This document shows, one piece after another, positions 22,603 to 29,848 of a stretch of DNA of 31,153 nt. Origin of the DNA: DATNFP01 sp035606335. Lineage in GTDB: Bacteria; Bacteroidota; Bacteroidia; Chitinophagales; Chitinophagaceae. Numbering within the stretch: the stretch's first letter is position 1; each line of letters starts with the position of its first letter. The stretch spans positions 1 to 31,153 of the forward strand of contig DATNFP010000089.1 of NCBI GenBank assembly GCA_035606335.1, in the 5' to 3' direction. A program made the translations under genes and the position numbers. The notes beneath the pieces are model-generated. The model ran no database searches. It was not told the origin of the DNA and saw nothing but the letters and a program-made list of their open reading frames with translations.

Positions 22603-22953
22603 CTATAAGGTTAATTCTTTCATCGGATCCCAAAATAGTCTCTCAAAATCAACCACTCTGTCATCCACAATTTTTATTCCTTCCTTCTCTAACAATTGTT
22701 GCATGCTCAATAAGCCATTAAAATGATGTTTCCCTGAAAGCATGCCTATTCTGTTTACTACCCTGTGTGCTGGCACCCTGGGTTTCACCTTATCACATGA
22801 ATTCATAGCATATCCTACCATACGTGCACCCGATTTTGCCCCTACGGCAGCAGCAACTGCACCATAGGTAGTTACCCGGCCTTTGGGCACATGGCGCACA
22901 ATATCGTAGATCACATCGTATATGTTTTCCCTATTGTTTATTCCCTTCTTCAT
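22603..22953 (-). CDS. Alkyltransferase-like protein (MGMT fold, no active-site Cys)
   Basis: 116 residues with the DNA-binding domain of O6-alkylguanine-DNA alkyltransferase: VPKGRVTTYGAVAAAVGAKSGARMVGYAMNS, then VPAHRVVNRIG at 60-70. In the true enzyme the motif is PCHR; here Ala-62 replaces the acceptor cysteine, so it cannot take the alkyl group. Such alkyltransferase-like (ATL) proteins flip O6-alkylguanine and hand the lesion to nucleotide excision repair in other organisms. Its start overlaps the end of the DUF5522 gene by 23 bases, indicating translational coupling. Confidence 0.93.
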   Translation of the reverse strand: MKKGINNRENIYDVIYDIVRHVPKGRVTTYGAVAAAVGAKSGARMVGYAMNSCDKVKPRVPAHRVVNRIGMLSGKHHFNGLLSMQQLLEKEGIKIVDDRVVDFERLFWDPMKELTL

Positions 22954-23140
22954 TTCTCTTTTTTCTTTCTGCTAATAGCTTAGTGCGTCTTGGTTCTCCT
23001 ACTTCCTTATATTCATAGGGACAATTTCTACAACCATTACCGCAACAATAACCACGTTCTAAAAGATACGAAGCAGTAAACACAAGTAAGCCATCAGGCT
23101 GTATATAATAATCTTCTCCCTCAACTAACCTGTTCTTCAT
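22931..23140 (-). CDS. DUF5522 family small cysteine-cluster protein
   Basis: 69 residues from the ATG at 23140. The core is EDYYIQPDGLLVFTASYLLERGYCCGNGCRNCPY, matching the small DUF5522 family. Its pattern CC-x3-C-x2-C looks like a metal or Fe-S binding cluster, but no function is established to my knowledge. The charged tail is PRRTKLLAERKKRNEEG. The frame is open back to 23236, deep inside trmB; the ATG at 23140 gives a 20-base overlap with trmB and the normal short family length. It overlaps the ATL gene at its other end, so the three genes form a tightly packed unit. Confidence 0.85.
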   Translation of the reverse strand: MKNRLVEGEDYYIQPDGLLVFTASYLLERGYCCGNGCRNCPYEYKEVGEPRRTKLLAERKKRNEEGNKQ

Positions 23141-23816
23141 TCTTTTCAAATCTTTCAGGTACTTTAATTGCTTCCGATGGCAACGAAAAAGATACAAAAT
23201 AGATCGTTCTTCCCTCTGCCAGGTGCAAGCTTTCATAGTATGTCTGTATCCCTAATGCCCCTGCAGCTTTTCCCTGCCCATAAATATCTACTATGTTTTC
23301 CCGAATGCTGCAACCATTCTCTGCTATCGTTTCTAATGTAAAATCATAAAGTTCTTTCGAATCCGTTTTCAATTGCACAAGGCCACCGGGTTTTAGTATC
23401 TGCTGGTATAGACGCAAAAATCGTGGATGTGTAAGGCGGTTTTTGATCCGCGGCTTCCTGAGGAATGGATCTGGGAAAATGATCCATATATCAGATACTT
23501 CTCCGGGAGTAAAATAATCAGCTATTTGCCCAATCTGTATTCTGAGAAAACCAACATTATTAAGATTTTCATCGAGCGCAGTTTTGGCCCCCACATACAT
23601 GCGGTTACCTTTTATATCTACTCCTATATAGTTATGATCTTTGTTCTCTCTGCCTAGTTCCACACTATATTCGCCCCTGCCACATGCAAGCTCTAAAGTG
23701 ATAGGATAGTTGTTTTTAAAAAATATATGCCACTCGCCTTTTATTTTTTCAGGATATTGTAGTACATTAGAGAATGAATTAATGGCATTGAAACGTAATA
23801 ACTTTTTGTGTCCCAT
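23121..23816 (-). CDS. trmB: tRNA (guanine-N7-)-methyltransferase
   Basis: 231 residues. Methylates N7 of G46 in the tRNA variable loop using SAM. Motifs: LELACGRGEYSVELGRENKDHNYIGVDIKGNRM for SAM binding, then DIWIIFPDPFLRKPRIKNRLTHPRFL, the family signature, and LKPGGLVQLKTDS. The length is close to normal, with the extra C-terminal stretch PSEAIKVPERFEKNEEQVS overlapping the next gene. A TATTTTTG box at 23828-23835 precedes it. It heads the trmB-DUF5522-ATL unit and diverges from the secreted protein gene at 23875. Confidence 0.96.
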   Translation of the reverse strand: MGHKKLLRFNAINSFSNVLQYPEKIKGEWHIFFKNNYPITLELACGRGEYSVELGRENKDHNYIGVDIKGNRMYVGAKTALDENLNNVGFLRIQIGQIADYFTPGEVSDIWIIFPDPFLRKPRIKNRLTHPRFLRLYQQILKPGGLVQLKTDSKELYDFTLETIAENGCSIRENIVDIYGQGKAAGALGIQTYYESLHLAEGRTIYFVSFSLPSEAIKVPERFEKNEEQVS

Positions 23817-23827
23817 AGAAAATTCAG

Positions 23828-23835
23828 CAAAAATA
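23828..23835 (-). promoter_or_regulatory. Probable -7 box for trmB-DUF5522-ATL
   Basis: The minus strand reads TATTTTTG, fitting TAnnTTTG, 12 bases before the trmB ATG, implying a leader of about 7 bases. Confidence 0.5.
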
Positions 23836-23874
23836 ATTAACTAAGCTCATTAAAAACCTTAAAAGAATCAGATC

Positions 23875-24789
23875 ATGAAGCGAACTATTCTACTTTTTTC
23901 AATTGTTGGAGGTCTTTCTATCCTCGCCCTATCAAGCTATAAAGGAGGCTTGGCATCAAGCTCCGCAACTACCCAAAATTGTACAAACGTACCTGGTAAT
24001 GTTCCCGGTTGTGGAAATGGTTCTGGTTGCCACGCTCCTGGGTTGGCATCGTCTATCAATGTTGGCATTACAGTAATAGACTTGGAAAATAACACTCCTG
24101 TAGACTCCACTTGGGTGCCAGGGCATCAGTATCATGTAATTGTAGGTGGTATTAGTTCAGATACTACTACATTAGATCATTTTGGATTTCAATGCGCAGT
24201 ATCAACTGCAATTGGCGCTGGTGGCCTAATTTATAGAACCGGTACTTTTACCCCGGTATCAGGCATTATGGATGGAGGCACAGCTGAGGGTTGTGATTAT
24301 GTTGAACAGATCGTTAATATACCGGGCAAGACTGGATCATTTAATACTTACGTGTCACCACAATTTGAATGGGACGCTGATACCTCTACAACAACTACTG
24401 TAGACAGTATATATTTTTACGCGATACTTTTACCAAATCAAAATATTGATGCCAACTTTGCTAATGACTCTTCAAACGTTGCAGTACCTTTTGGTTTAAA
24501 AAGAGGCCAGTTCACAGAAGGCATAGCAAATGTCCTGAACAATGCAAGCATTGCTACTTTTCCTAATCCGGTTGGAGACAACCTGAATATCAGCCTTACT
24601 AAAGCAATTCCGGGTTTATATACAGTAAATGTATATGATGTATCCGGTAGAAGGATTTTGTGTCAGAATTATCATGTAAATAGCTCTTCTTATACTGCGA
24701 GTGTTAATACCACTAAATGGGCACCAGGTATGTATCAGGTACAGCTATTATGCGGTCCATCGCGACGCACTTTCTCAATTGTAAAATAG
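23875..24789 (+). CDS. Secreted choice-of-anchor V domain protein with T9SS sorting domain
   Basis: 304 residues. The signal segment MKRTILLFSIVGGLSILALSS is followed by a region GNVPGCGNGSGCHAPG (41-56) whose C..CH pattern marks choice-of-anchor V proteins of Bacteroidota; it is not a regular CxxCH haem site. A beta-rich domain with HQYHVIVGG and FGFQCAVS covers about 60-205 and resembles Reeler-type folds. Residues 226-304 are a T9SS type A sorting domain: ATFPNPVGDNLNIS, GLYTVNVYDVSGRRI and the final GMYQVQLL...FSIVK. It should be exported by the type IX system and attached to or released from the surface. Function is unknown. A strong terminator follows. Confidence 0.85.
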   Translation: MKRTILLFSIVGGLSILALSSYKGGLASSSATTQNCTNVPGNVPGCGNGSGCHAPGLASSINVGITVIDLENNTPVDSTWVPGHQYHVIVGGISSDTTTLDHFGFQCAVSTAIGAGGLIYRTGTFTPVSGIMDGGTAEGCDYVEQIVNIPGKTGSFNTYVSPQFEWDADTSTTTTVDSIYFYAILLPNQNIDANFANDSSNVAVPFGLKRGQFTEGIANVLNNASIATFPNPVGDNLNISLTKAIPGLYTVNVYDVSGRRILCQNYHVNSSSYTASVNTTKWAPGMYQVQLLCGPSRRTFSIVK

Positions 24790-24809
24790 ATAAATAGCTA
24801 ATATATTTG

Positions 24810-24839
24810 AATGGCTACCGCAATGGTAGCCATTTTTTT
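24810..24839 (+). terminator. Intrinsic terminator after the choice-of-anchor V gene
   Basis: AATGGCTACC (24810-24819) pairs with GGTAGCCATT (24825-24834) over 5 bases and continues into seven T (24833-24839). Confidence 0.92.
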
Positions 24840-24905
24840 ATGCTATCAAAAACGATAGTCTGCAATAGCTGCAACAAAGTCCAAAAGATCAATTAAGGAT
24901 CTCCA

Positions 24906-24958
24906 TTCGTCGGATGAAAACGACATTTCGTTGGATGGAATCTGCATTTCGGTGAATA
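24906..24958. promoter_or_regulatory. Operator array 1: three direct repeats with 21-bp period
   Basis: TTCGTCGGATG (24906-24916), TTCGTTGGATG (24927-24937) and TTCGGTGAATA (24948-24958) start exactly 21 bases apart. The middle unit TTCGTTGGA fits most of the published LytTR half-site, which has a central GTT, and 21 bases is the period of LytTR direct repeats. The array is about 80 percent identical to array 2 over 58 bases at an offset of 249. What follows it is only the 11-codon remnant at 25005-25040. Confidence 0.65.
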
Positions 24959-25004
24959 GTCAATTTAAACATCAATAAAGCATTTTAACTTTCTGAAAAA
25001 TTAT

Positions 25005-25040
25005 ATGAAATATCGATATACTTCGATCATAAAGGAATAG
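25005..25040 (+). pseudogene. Probable collapsed secreted-protein gene: 11-codon mini-frame MKYRYTSIIKE
   Basis: An ATG at 25005 and a TAG at 25038-25040 enclose only 11 codons. The end, ATAAAGGAATAG and the next ~15 bases, aligns with the end of the S8 protease gene (GAATAG at 28506-28511 and the sequence after it). Both are followed by the same terminator stem. The start lies 99 bases from array 1, similar to the 125 bases between array 2 and its gene. I infer a former paralogue deleted internally between its first codons and its T9SS tail. Chance similarity of the last codons alone would not explain the shared operator and terminator. Confidence 0.5.
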
Positions 25041-25066
25041 ATAGTTAGCCTATAAACCACAAATAA

Positions 25067-25096
25067 AAAAACCACTCAACTCTTTGAGTGGTTTTT
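25067..25096 (+). terminator. Terminator after the collapsed gene, copy of the S8-operon terminator
   Basis: AAAAACCACTCAA (25067-25079) pairs perfectly with TTGAGTGGTTTTT (25084-25096), loop CTCT. The stem is identical to the one at 28530-28559, whose loop is CTCC. Confidence 0.88.
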
Positions 25097-25154
25097 GTTT
25101 CGAGATCAAATAAGATTTTCAGTAATCTTAAATTACTTGTTAGAATTTTCTCCG

Positions 25155-25207
25155 TTCGTCGAATGAAAACAACATTTCGTTGGATGAAACCCACCATTCG
25201 GTTAATG
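25155..25207. promoter_or_regulatory. Operator array 2 upstream of the tail-fibre/S8 operon
   Basis: TTCGTCGAATG (25155-25165), TTCGTTGGATG (25176-25186) and TTCGGTTAATG (25197-25207), again exactly 21 bases apart. The last unit ends 72 bases before the ATG at 25280. No TAnnTTTG box follows, as might be expected for an activator-dependent promoter. Confidence 0.65.
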
Positions 25208-25279
25208 ACTCATTGAAAGGCTAACAATAGATATATCTTACATATAAATAATTATTCTCAACTTAAAATCTTTTCAAAA

Positions 25280-26104
25280 ATGAAAAAGCAACTTTTAATT
25301 ACAGCTTTTACAGTATTATGTGCTGGTTACTTTAATAATGCCATTGCACAAGCAGGGTGGAACTCTTCTTCTTCATCTGGTCCAGGATATCTAAGTACTA
25401 ATTCAAATACCTTAGGAATAAATATTACTCCTGGAGTAAATATTGGCACTATTCCTTCTCCACTATCGACAGAGGCATGTTTGTTCAAAGTTGGTGGTGA
25501 CATTGGATTATCCGGAAGTCTTTATGGGAATACTGGTCTTCGGGTTGAGAGTGATCAATGGGGAGCTTGTGATATGATATTGAATGGGATAACTAGTACA
25601 AATAAAGGTCAAATATCTTTTACTTCAGCAGTAAACAATACTACCAATGATAATGCATTTACATTCACTACTACAGACGCAACTACAAACCACTGGGCAC
25701 TTTTTATTAAACACAGTGGAAAAGTAGTTATAGGCGATGCTATACAAAGCAACTATCCAGGTAACTATAATTTATATGTACAAAATGGCATCCTTACAGA
25801 AAAGCTAAAAATTGCATTACATACCGATGCGACAAACTGGTCAGACTATGTTTTTAATAAAGACTACCAGCTTATGCCACTTGGAGAGGTAGCCAGCTAT
25901 GTAAAAACAAATAAACATTTACCGGGTGTACCATCCGCAGAAGAAGTGGGTAAAGATGGCATAGACGTGGCAAGCATGGATGCCACGCTGCTGAAAAAAG
26001 TAGAAGAGCTGACTCTTTATGTAATACAGCAACAAAAGAGTATTAATAATCTGCAAAAACAAAATGCGGAGCTAAATCAGGAAGTTGAAAGCTTAAAGAA
26101 ATAA
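25280..26104 (+). CDS. Secreted tail-fibre-like protein with C-terminal coiled coil
   Basis: 274 residues. The signal peptide MKKQLLITAFTVLCAGYFNNAIA ends before QAGWNS. The middle is beta-rich and Asn/Thr-rich (LGINITPGVNIGTIPSPLSTEACLF, GKVVIGDAI). From about 185 on comes the conserved Bacteroidota block WSDYVFNKDYQLMPLGEVASYVKTNKHLPGVPSAEEV. The end (about 240-274) is a heptad coiled coil, VEELTLYVIQQQKSINNLQKQNAELNQEVESLKK. This resembles the trimeric stalk end of tail-fibre and S74-type proteins without the S74 protease motif, which I do not see. No T9SS domain. It is the first gene of an operon with the S8 protease 28 bases downstream, behind operator array 2. Function unknown; structural or surface-adhesive role is a guess. 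Confidence 0.75.
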   Translation: MKKQLLITAFTVLCAGYFNNAIAQAGWNSSSSSGPGYLSTNSNTLGINITPGVNIGTIPSPLSTEACLFKVGGDIGLSGSLYGNTGLRVESDQWGACDMILNGITSTNKGQISFTSAVNNTTNDNAFTFTTTDATTNHWALFIKHSGKVVIGDAIQSNYPGNYNLYVQNGILTEKLKIALHTDATNWSDYVFNKDYQLMPLGEVASYVKTNKHLPGVPSAEEVGKDGIDVASMDATLLKKVEELTLYVIQQQKSINNLQKQNAELNQEVESLKK

Positions 26105-26132
26105 TTTTTAATCATTAATAAAACAAACTTGT

Positions 26133-28511
26133 ATGTTAAAGAAATATTTCATCCTGTTTGTTTTAGTCATACTAATGGTTAAAACAAACGCCCAGACAGT
26201 TACTTACCATTTTAAGGGAAGACCTATTCAATTGAATGAGAGTAATGACAAATTATTGATTTCTCTAAATGAAAACGATGCAACTGGCAGAATACAATTA
26301 TTGAATAAGGTGAAAAATGATCCGGATTTTGAAGTGGCATTTGATAAAGCAGCTTCTTTTATTGTATTAAAAAGAAAACCCGGAAGTCTTATTGCGAAGA
26401 AAGAAGCTCTTAACAATTACCTCAAAGAACCTTATATTACTTACGCATCTTTTATATTTGAGCATGAAGATGGCACATGGCAAGGTACTACCAATGAGAT
26501 AATAGTAGAGTTAAAAGATGGCGTTACGAGCGATCAGGCTAGGAGTGTCGCTGGCAATTATCATTATATCGCCGTCAGGCAAAACCCATCCAGAAGCAAT
26601 GTTTATCACTTCTATTTTCCAAAAGATCAGGATATACTTCAGATCAATGATAATCTATACTCAACCGGGCTTTTTGAATTTGCCGAACCTAATTTCATAA
26701 GGATGGTCAAGTTAGCTTCCAGTTGTACTTTATCAGGTTCAGTTACAGATCCTAGTTGGGCATCGCAATGGGCTCTCAATACAGCTGGAACTACATTTCC
26801 TACAGGATCAGATATTAACATTTGCGAAGCATGGAACTTAACAAATGCTCTTACGACAAGTTCTACATTATCACAAGTTAGTGTCGCAGTAATTGATGAT
26901 GGCGTAGATGTTGGACATCCTGATTTGAATGTTAGCACTACTCTCGGTTACGACGCGGTTACCAGCTGTTGCGGAGCACCCGGTTGTATGTCGTGTCCAT
27001 TTTCTACTTCATCGCCTGGGTATCCACTTATCGGTGATAACCATGGCACAGAATGCGCAGGTGTAGTAGGTGCATTGGCAAATGGTGTAGGCGTAGTTGG
27101 AGTGGCACCAGGAGTAACAATTATACCTATAAGAATAGGATATGGCGCTGAAGGCGCATTCGTTACAAACGATGGATGGATCGCGGAGGGTATTGATTGG
27201 GCATCGGGCTATACTTATTATTTTGATGGAGGTACTAAGGTTAATGCAGATATTTTAAACCTTTCCCTTGATTTGGGTACCACTGATGCGGGGTATGGCT
27301 TGACAAATGCAGCATTAGATTGGGCTCTTGCCAATGGAAGAAATGGATTAGGATGTGTGGTTGTTGCGGCTGTCGGTAATGATGCAGGCACTGGCTCATC
27401 AACGATTCACTGGCCAGCATCAAAACCAGGAGTATTAGCTATAGGAGCGATGAGCTATTGCAATCAAAGAAGGCAAAGAGCTGGTCTCTCTACCTCTGCT
27501 TCATGCGATAACCCTGATTTAAGTAGCAATTACGGAGTGGGGGCGAACTATGGTACTACAGGTGATCCCGCATCAGGATACTTAACCGTAATGGCTCCGG
27601 GAGCAGACATTTACACTACTGATATTACCAGCGCCGGTGGAGGCAATGATTACGTACCACCTGCAAGTTCTTTTGGAACACCTGGTGGCTTTGCAAATAC
27701 ATCTTCAGCATGTCCACATGTCGCAGGCGTGGCAGCTCTGATGCTGAATGCCAATCCGTGCCTTACTCCAACGGAAGTTGGAAATATAATTGAATTAACA
27801 GCTGATGAGGTCGAACCATCAGTGCCTTACCCCGGATATACTTACTCCGTAATACCCGGCGATCCCATAGGCAGGGGCTGGAATAACGAAATGGGCTATG
27901 GTAAGGTAGATGCAGGGAATGCTGTTACATTATCCCATGATATGTATAAGCAAAACAAAACAGAAACCGGCTTTGTAGCTTATTTTTCAAATCACAAAAC
28001 ATATGCAGGGTATTCTGTAACTAATCTGCTACCAAATGGAGACTATGTTATCGAACCTAGCGCCACAATAAAATTCTACGCACCGGAATCTATTACCCTA
28101 GAGCCTGGTTTTGTCAGTACTCTGGGTTGTGTCTTTGCAGGCGCTATAAGCTTAAAAAGGCCTTGCAGTAGTGGCGATTCTCATTTTAGATTGGCTAATC
28201 CAAACCAAAATAATGAAAACAATCCACCGATAACCTCCATTTCACAATCAAATACCATTAACGACATACATATTTATCCTAATCCTGCACAGGAAAAGCT
28301 GAATATATCATTTACATTAAATGAGAATTCTAAAGTGTCTTTTATTATAAGCAATATAGAAGGTCAAAAAGCAATAGATAACATTAACAAAAATCTTAAT
28401 GCCGGAGAACAATTACAAACAATATCTATAGCTAACTTAATGCCCGGTGTCTATTTTATTAGTATCCAAACCAATGAAGGTTTAAGTAGATTTAAGTTCG
28501 TAAAAGAATAG
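26133..28511 (+). CDS. Subtilisin-like (S8) serine protease with T9SS sorting domain
   Basis: 792 residues. Signal peptide MLKKYFILFVLVILMVKTNA. An N-terminal region of ~170 residues resembling a propeptide precedes the S8 domain (about 245-600). The triad is complete: Asp-255 in VIDDGVD, His-304 in DNHGTECAG, Ser-524 in NTSSACPHVAG, with oxyanion Asn-416 in AVGNDAG. The serine motif is unusual, NTSSACPH instead of GTSMAxPH. A Cys-rich loop (C279, C280, C285, C288) lies between the Asp and His motifs. Residues 605-678 look like a coat-hanger-type beta domain (ITLEPGFVSTLGCVFAGAI). Residues 711-792 are a T9SS type A tail (IHIYPNPAQEKLNISF to RFKFVKE). Likely a secreted or surface protease, co-transcribed with the preceding tail-fibre-like gene. 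Confidence 0.93.
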   Translation: MLKKYFILFVLVILMVKTNAQTVTYHFKGRPIQLNESNDKLLISLNENDATGRIQLLNKVKNDPDFEVAFDKAASFIVLKRKPGSLIAKKEALNNYLKEPYITYASFIFEHEDGTWQGTTNEIIVELKDGVTSDQARSVAGNYHYIAVRQNPSRSNVYHFYFPKDQDILQINDNLYSTGLFEFAEPNFIRMVKLASSCTLSGSVTDPSWASQWALNTAGTTFPTGSDINICEAWNLTNALTTSSTLSQVSVAVIDDGVDVGHPDLNVSTTLGYDAVTSCCGAPGCMSCPFSTSSPGYPLIGDNHGTECAGVVGALANGVGVVGVAPGVTIIPIRIGYGAEGAFVTNDGWIAEGIDWASGYTYYFDGGTKVNADILNLSLDLGTTDAGYGLTNAALDWALANGRNGLGCVVVAAVGNDAGTGSSTIHWPASKPGVLAIGAMSYCNQRRQRAGLSTSASCDNPDLSSNYGVGANYGTTGDPASGYLTVMAPGADIYTTDITSAGGGNDYVPPASSFGTPGGFANTSSACPHVAGVAALMLNANPCLTPTEVGNIIELTADEVEPSVPYPGYTYSVIPGDPIGRGWNNEMGYGKVDAGNAVTLSHDMYKQNKTETGFVAYFSNHKTYAGYSVTNLLPNGDYVIEPSATIKFYAPESITLEPGFVSTLGCVFAGAISLKRPCSSGDSHFRLANPNQNNENNPPITSISQSNTINDIHIYPNPAQEKLNISFTLNENSKVSFIISNIEGQKAIDNINKNLNAGEQLQTISIANLMPGVYFISIQTNEGLSRFKFVKE

Positions 28512-28529
28512 GTAGTTAACCTATAAAAT

Positions 28530-28561
28530 AAAAACCACTCAACTCCTTGAGTGGTTTTTTT
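28530..28561 (+). terminator. Intrinsic terminator of the tail-fibre/S8 operon
   Basis: AAAAACCACTCAA (28530-28542) with TTGAGTGGTTTTT (28547-28559), loop CTCC, then more T. Same stem as 25067-25096. Confidence 0.92.
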
Positions 28562-28598
28562 CTAAATCACTTCCGGGGGTTTATTGTCGTTAACTTTA

Positions 28599-28630
28599 TT
28601 TGCAAACAGCTTGCTGCGAGTATAACTTTG
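28599..28630 (+). promoter_or_regulatory. Orphan promoter-like element
   Basis: TTTG (28599-28602), 20 bases, then TAACTTTG (28623-28630): both Bacteroidota promoter elements near the right spacing, on the plus strand. The 300 bases that follow contain only frames of about ten codons and the small palindrome CCCAAACTTTGGG (28638-28650). Either a small RNA or a chance match. Confidence 0.4.
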
Positions 28631-28895
28631 CTCTAAGCCCAAACTTTGGGTATAAAGCTCTTTGAAAAGTGGTAATAGCCTACTGATTAAAATCATGATA
28701 ATTTTCATACAGCCATCTCTCTAAAGGGATTCTATGTGTAATGCATGTGGCATAAATGGGAAATGAATGAGTAATGATTCGCCCAATAACTATTTGCATA
28801 ACTATTGTCAGCACAGCATTTCAGCATATCAAAACATATCCCAATTCCCCAAAATCAATTTTTTTACACAATGGGAAAAACAGGAAAATAGAATA

Positions 28896-28935
28896 ACACA
28901 TTAGCAAATTGGCACATTGCCGAATTGCCAAATTA
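28896..28935. repeat. Tandem degenerate 8-bp repeat at the 3' end of the UbiA-like gene
   Basis: Five consecutive 8-base units, ACACATTA, GCAAATTG, GCACATTG, CCGAATTG and CCAAATTA, sharing the pattern nCnnATTn. The last unit overlaps the stop codon of the UbiA-like gene (28933-28935). The rest of the gene-free stretch 28651-28895 shows nothing I can support. Confidence 0.55.
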
Positions 28936-29784
28936 CACTCTTAACAATAGCACTAATATCCCATATAATAACATCATCCCATCCACTAAGCCCAAATAGG
29001 CTTTGTCTGATGGATATTTCCGGGTATAATCTATTACCAGTTTTGTGATGAGAGCTGTTAGCAGATCTGCAATGAGCCTTGAGACCGACTGGTACCTGAA
29101 ATATTGTATGATGCTCAGTATACTAAATAGGACTATAGATGCATTCATTAGCCGATAACTATTCTTTATCCCTATCAGATTAGGGATTGTAAAGATATCT
29201 GCCTCAAGATCTGTCTGCATATCCCGTATATCAAATGCCACACAAAGGGTAAACATAAATGCAAACCGCATCACTATTTCAAAAGGGTAATCGTACAAAC
29301 TTTTATCCCAATAAAGCATTGGTAGCATACTGGTTACTATGGTCCACACACTCGTCAATACCAAAATCTTTATCCAGCCAAAATCGCGTATCCGCCTTTT
29401 ATCCTTAAATGGAAGCATTGGCAAAGAATAGGCAAAAGATAAAACCCCTAAAACTATGCAGGCGAGAAATATTCTTCCTGATAACCAAAACAAGCTACCA
29501 ATACACATTATTAATCCTGCGCTGCAAAAAATATAATTCCAGTGTTTATATCGTTGTGACCAGTCAAATCTGTCTGATATTAATGGGGTTGATTTTTTAA
29601 TAATATGGTGAGTGTTGTATACAACTAATGTGCTCCCAAATACTAATACATGTAAAGAAGTAAATAACGGAGGCGTATGGCCGATAAGCAAGCGTTCTGT
29701 AGCCATGCAAAGGCTTAAAGAGCATAATGCTGCAAATACACTAGTGTATAAGATCCATGACAATAAGGTATTCAAAAATTTCAT
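28933..29784 (-). CDS. UbiA-like prenyltransferase family membrane protein
   Basis: 283 residues from the ATG at 29784; the codon before it is TTG, so a one-residue longer start is possible. Seven to nine hydrophobic segments are spread along the chain. The second Asp-rich motif of the UbiA superfamily is present as DIRDMQTDLEAD (about residues 185-196). The first one, normally NDxxDxxxD, is only YNTHHIIKKS near residues 56-65, so magnesium-diphosphate binding may be impaired or different. GILVLLLRV ends the last helix. Bacteroidota carry several such divergent UbiA-like proteins of unknown substrate. It has its own TACCTTTG box, 64 bases after the carboxylase stop. Confidence 0.75.
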   Translation of the reverse strand: MKFLNTLLSWILYTSVFAALCSLSLCMATERLLIGHTPPLFTSLHVLVFGSTLVVYNTHHIIKKSTPLISDRFDWSQRYKHWNYIFCSAGLIMCIGSLFWLSGRIFLACIVLGVLSFAYSLPMLPFKDKRRIRDFGWIKILVLTSVWTIVTSMLPMLYWDKSLYDYPFEIVMRFAFMFTLCVAFDIRDMQTDLEADIFTIPNLIGIKNSYRLMNASIVLFSILSIIQYFRYQSVSRLIADLLTALITKLVIDYTRKYPSDKAYLGLVDGMMLLYGILVLLLRV

Positions 29785-29801
29785 CAATATTTATCTGAAA
29801 A

Positions 29802-29809
29802 CAAAGGTA
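29802..29809 (-). promoter_or_regulatory. -7 box for the UbiA-like gene
   Basis: The minus strand reads TACCTTTG, the same strong form as before infA, 18 bases before the ATG at 29784. Confidence 0.6.
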
Positions 29810-29848
29810 CGCTTCAACAAATTGCACCTAAGATTTTATCAATATTAC

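Noticed and set aside
24036..24056. Haem-binding CxxCH motif in the choice-of-anchor V protein
   Set aside because: The spacing is C-x5-CH, not CxxCH, and this cysteine pattern is a feature of that family; a cytochrome call is not supported.
24906..25207. CRISPR-like array
   Set aside because: Units are 11 bases with 10-base spacers whose sequence is itself partly conserved between the two arrays, with only three units each and no cas genes. The pattern fits regulator sites.
28695..28780. Tiny plus-strand frames of 9-11 codons after the orphan promoter
   Set aside because: Length, composition and lack of any supporting signal make them indistinguishable from chance.
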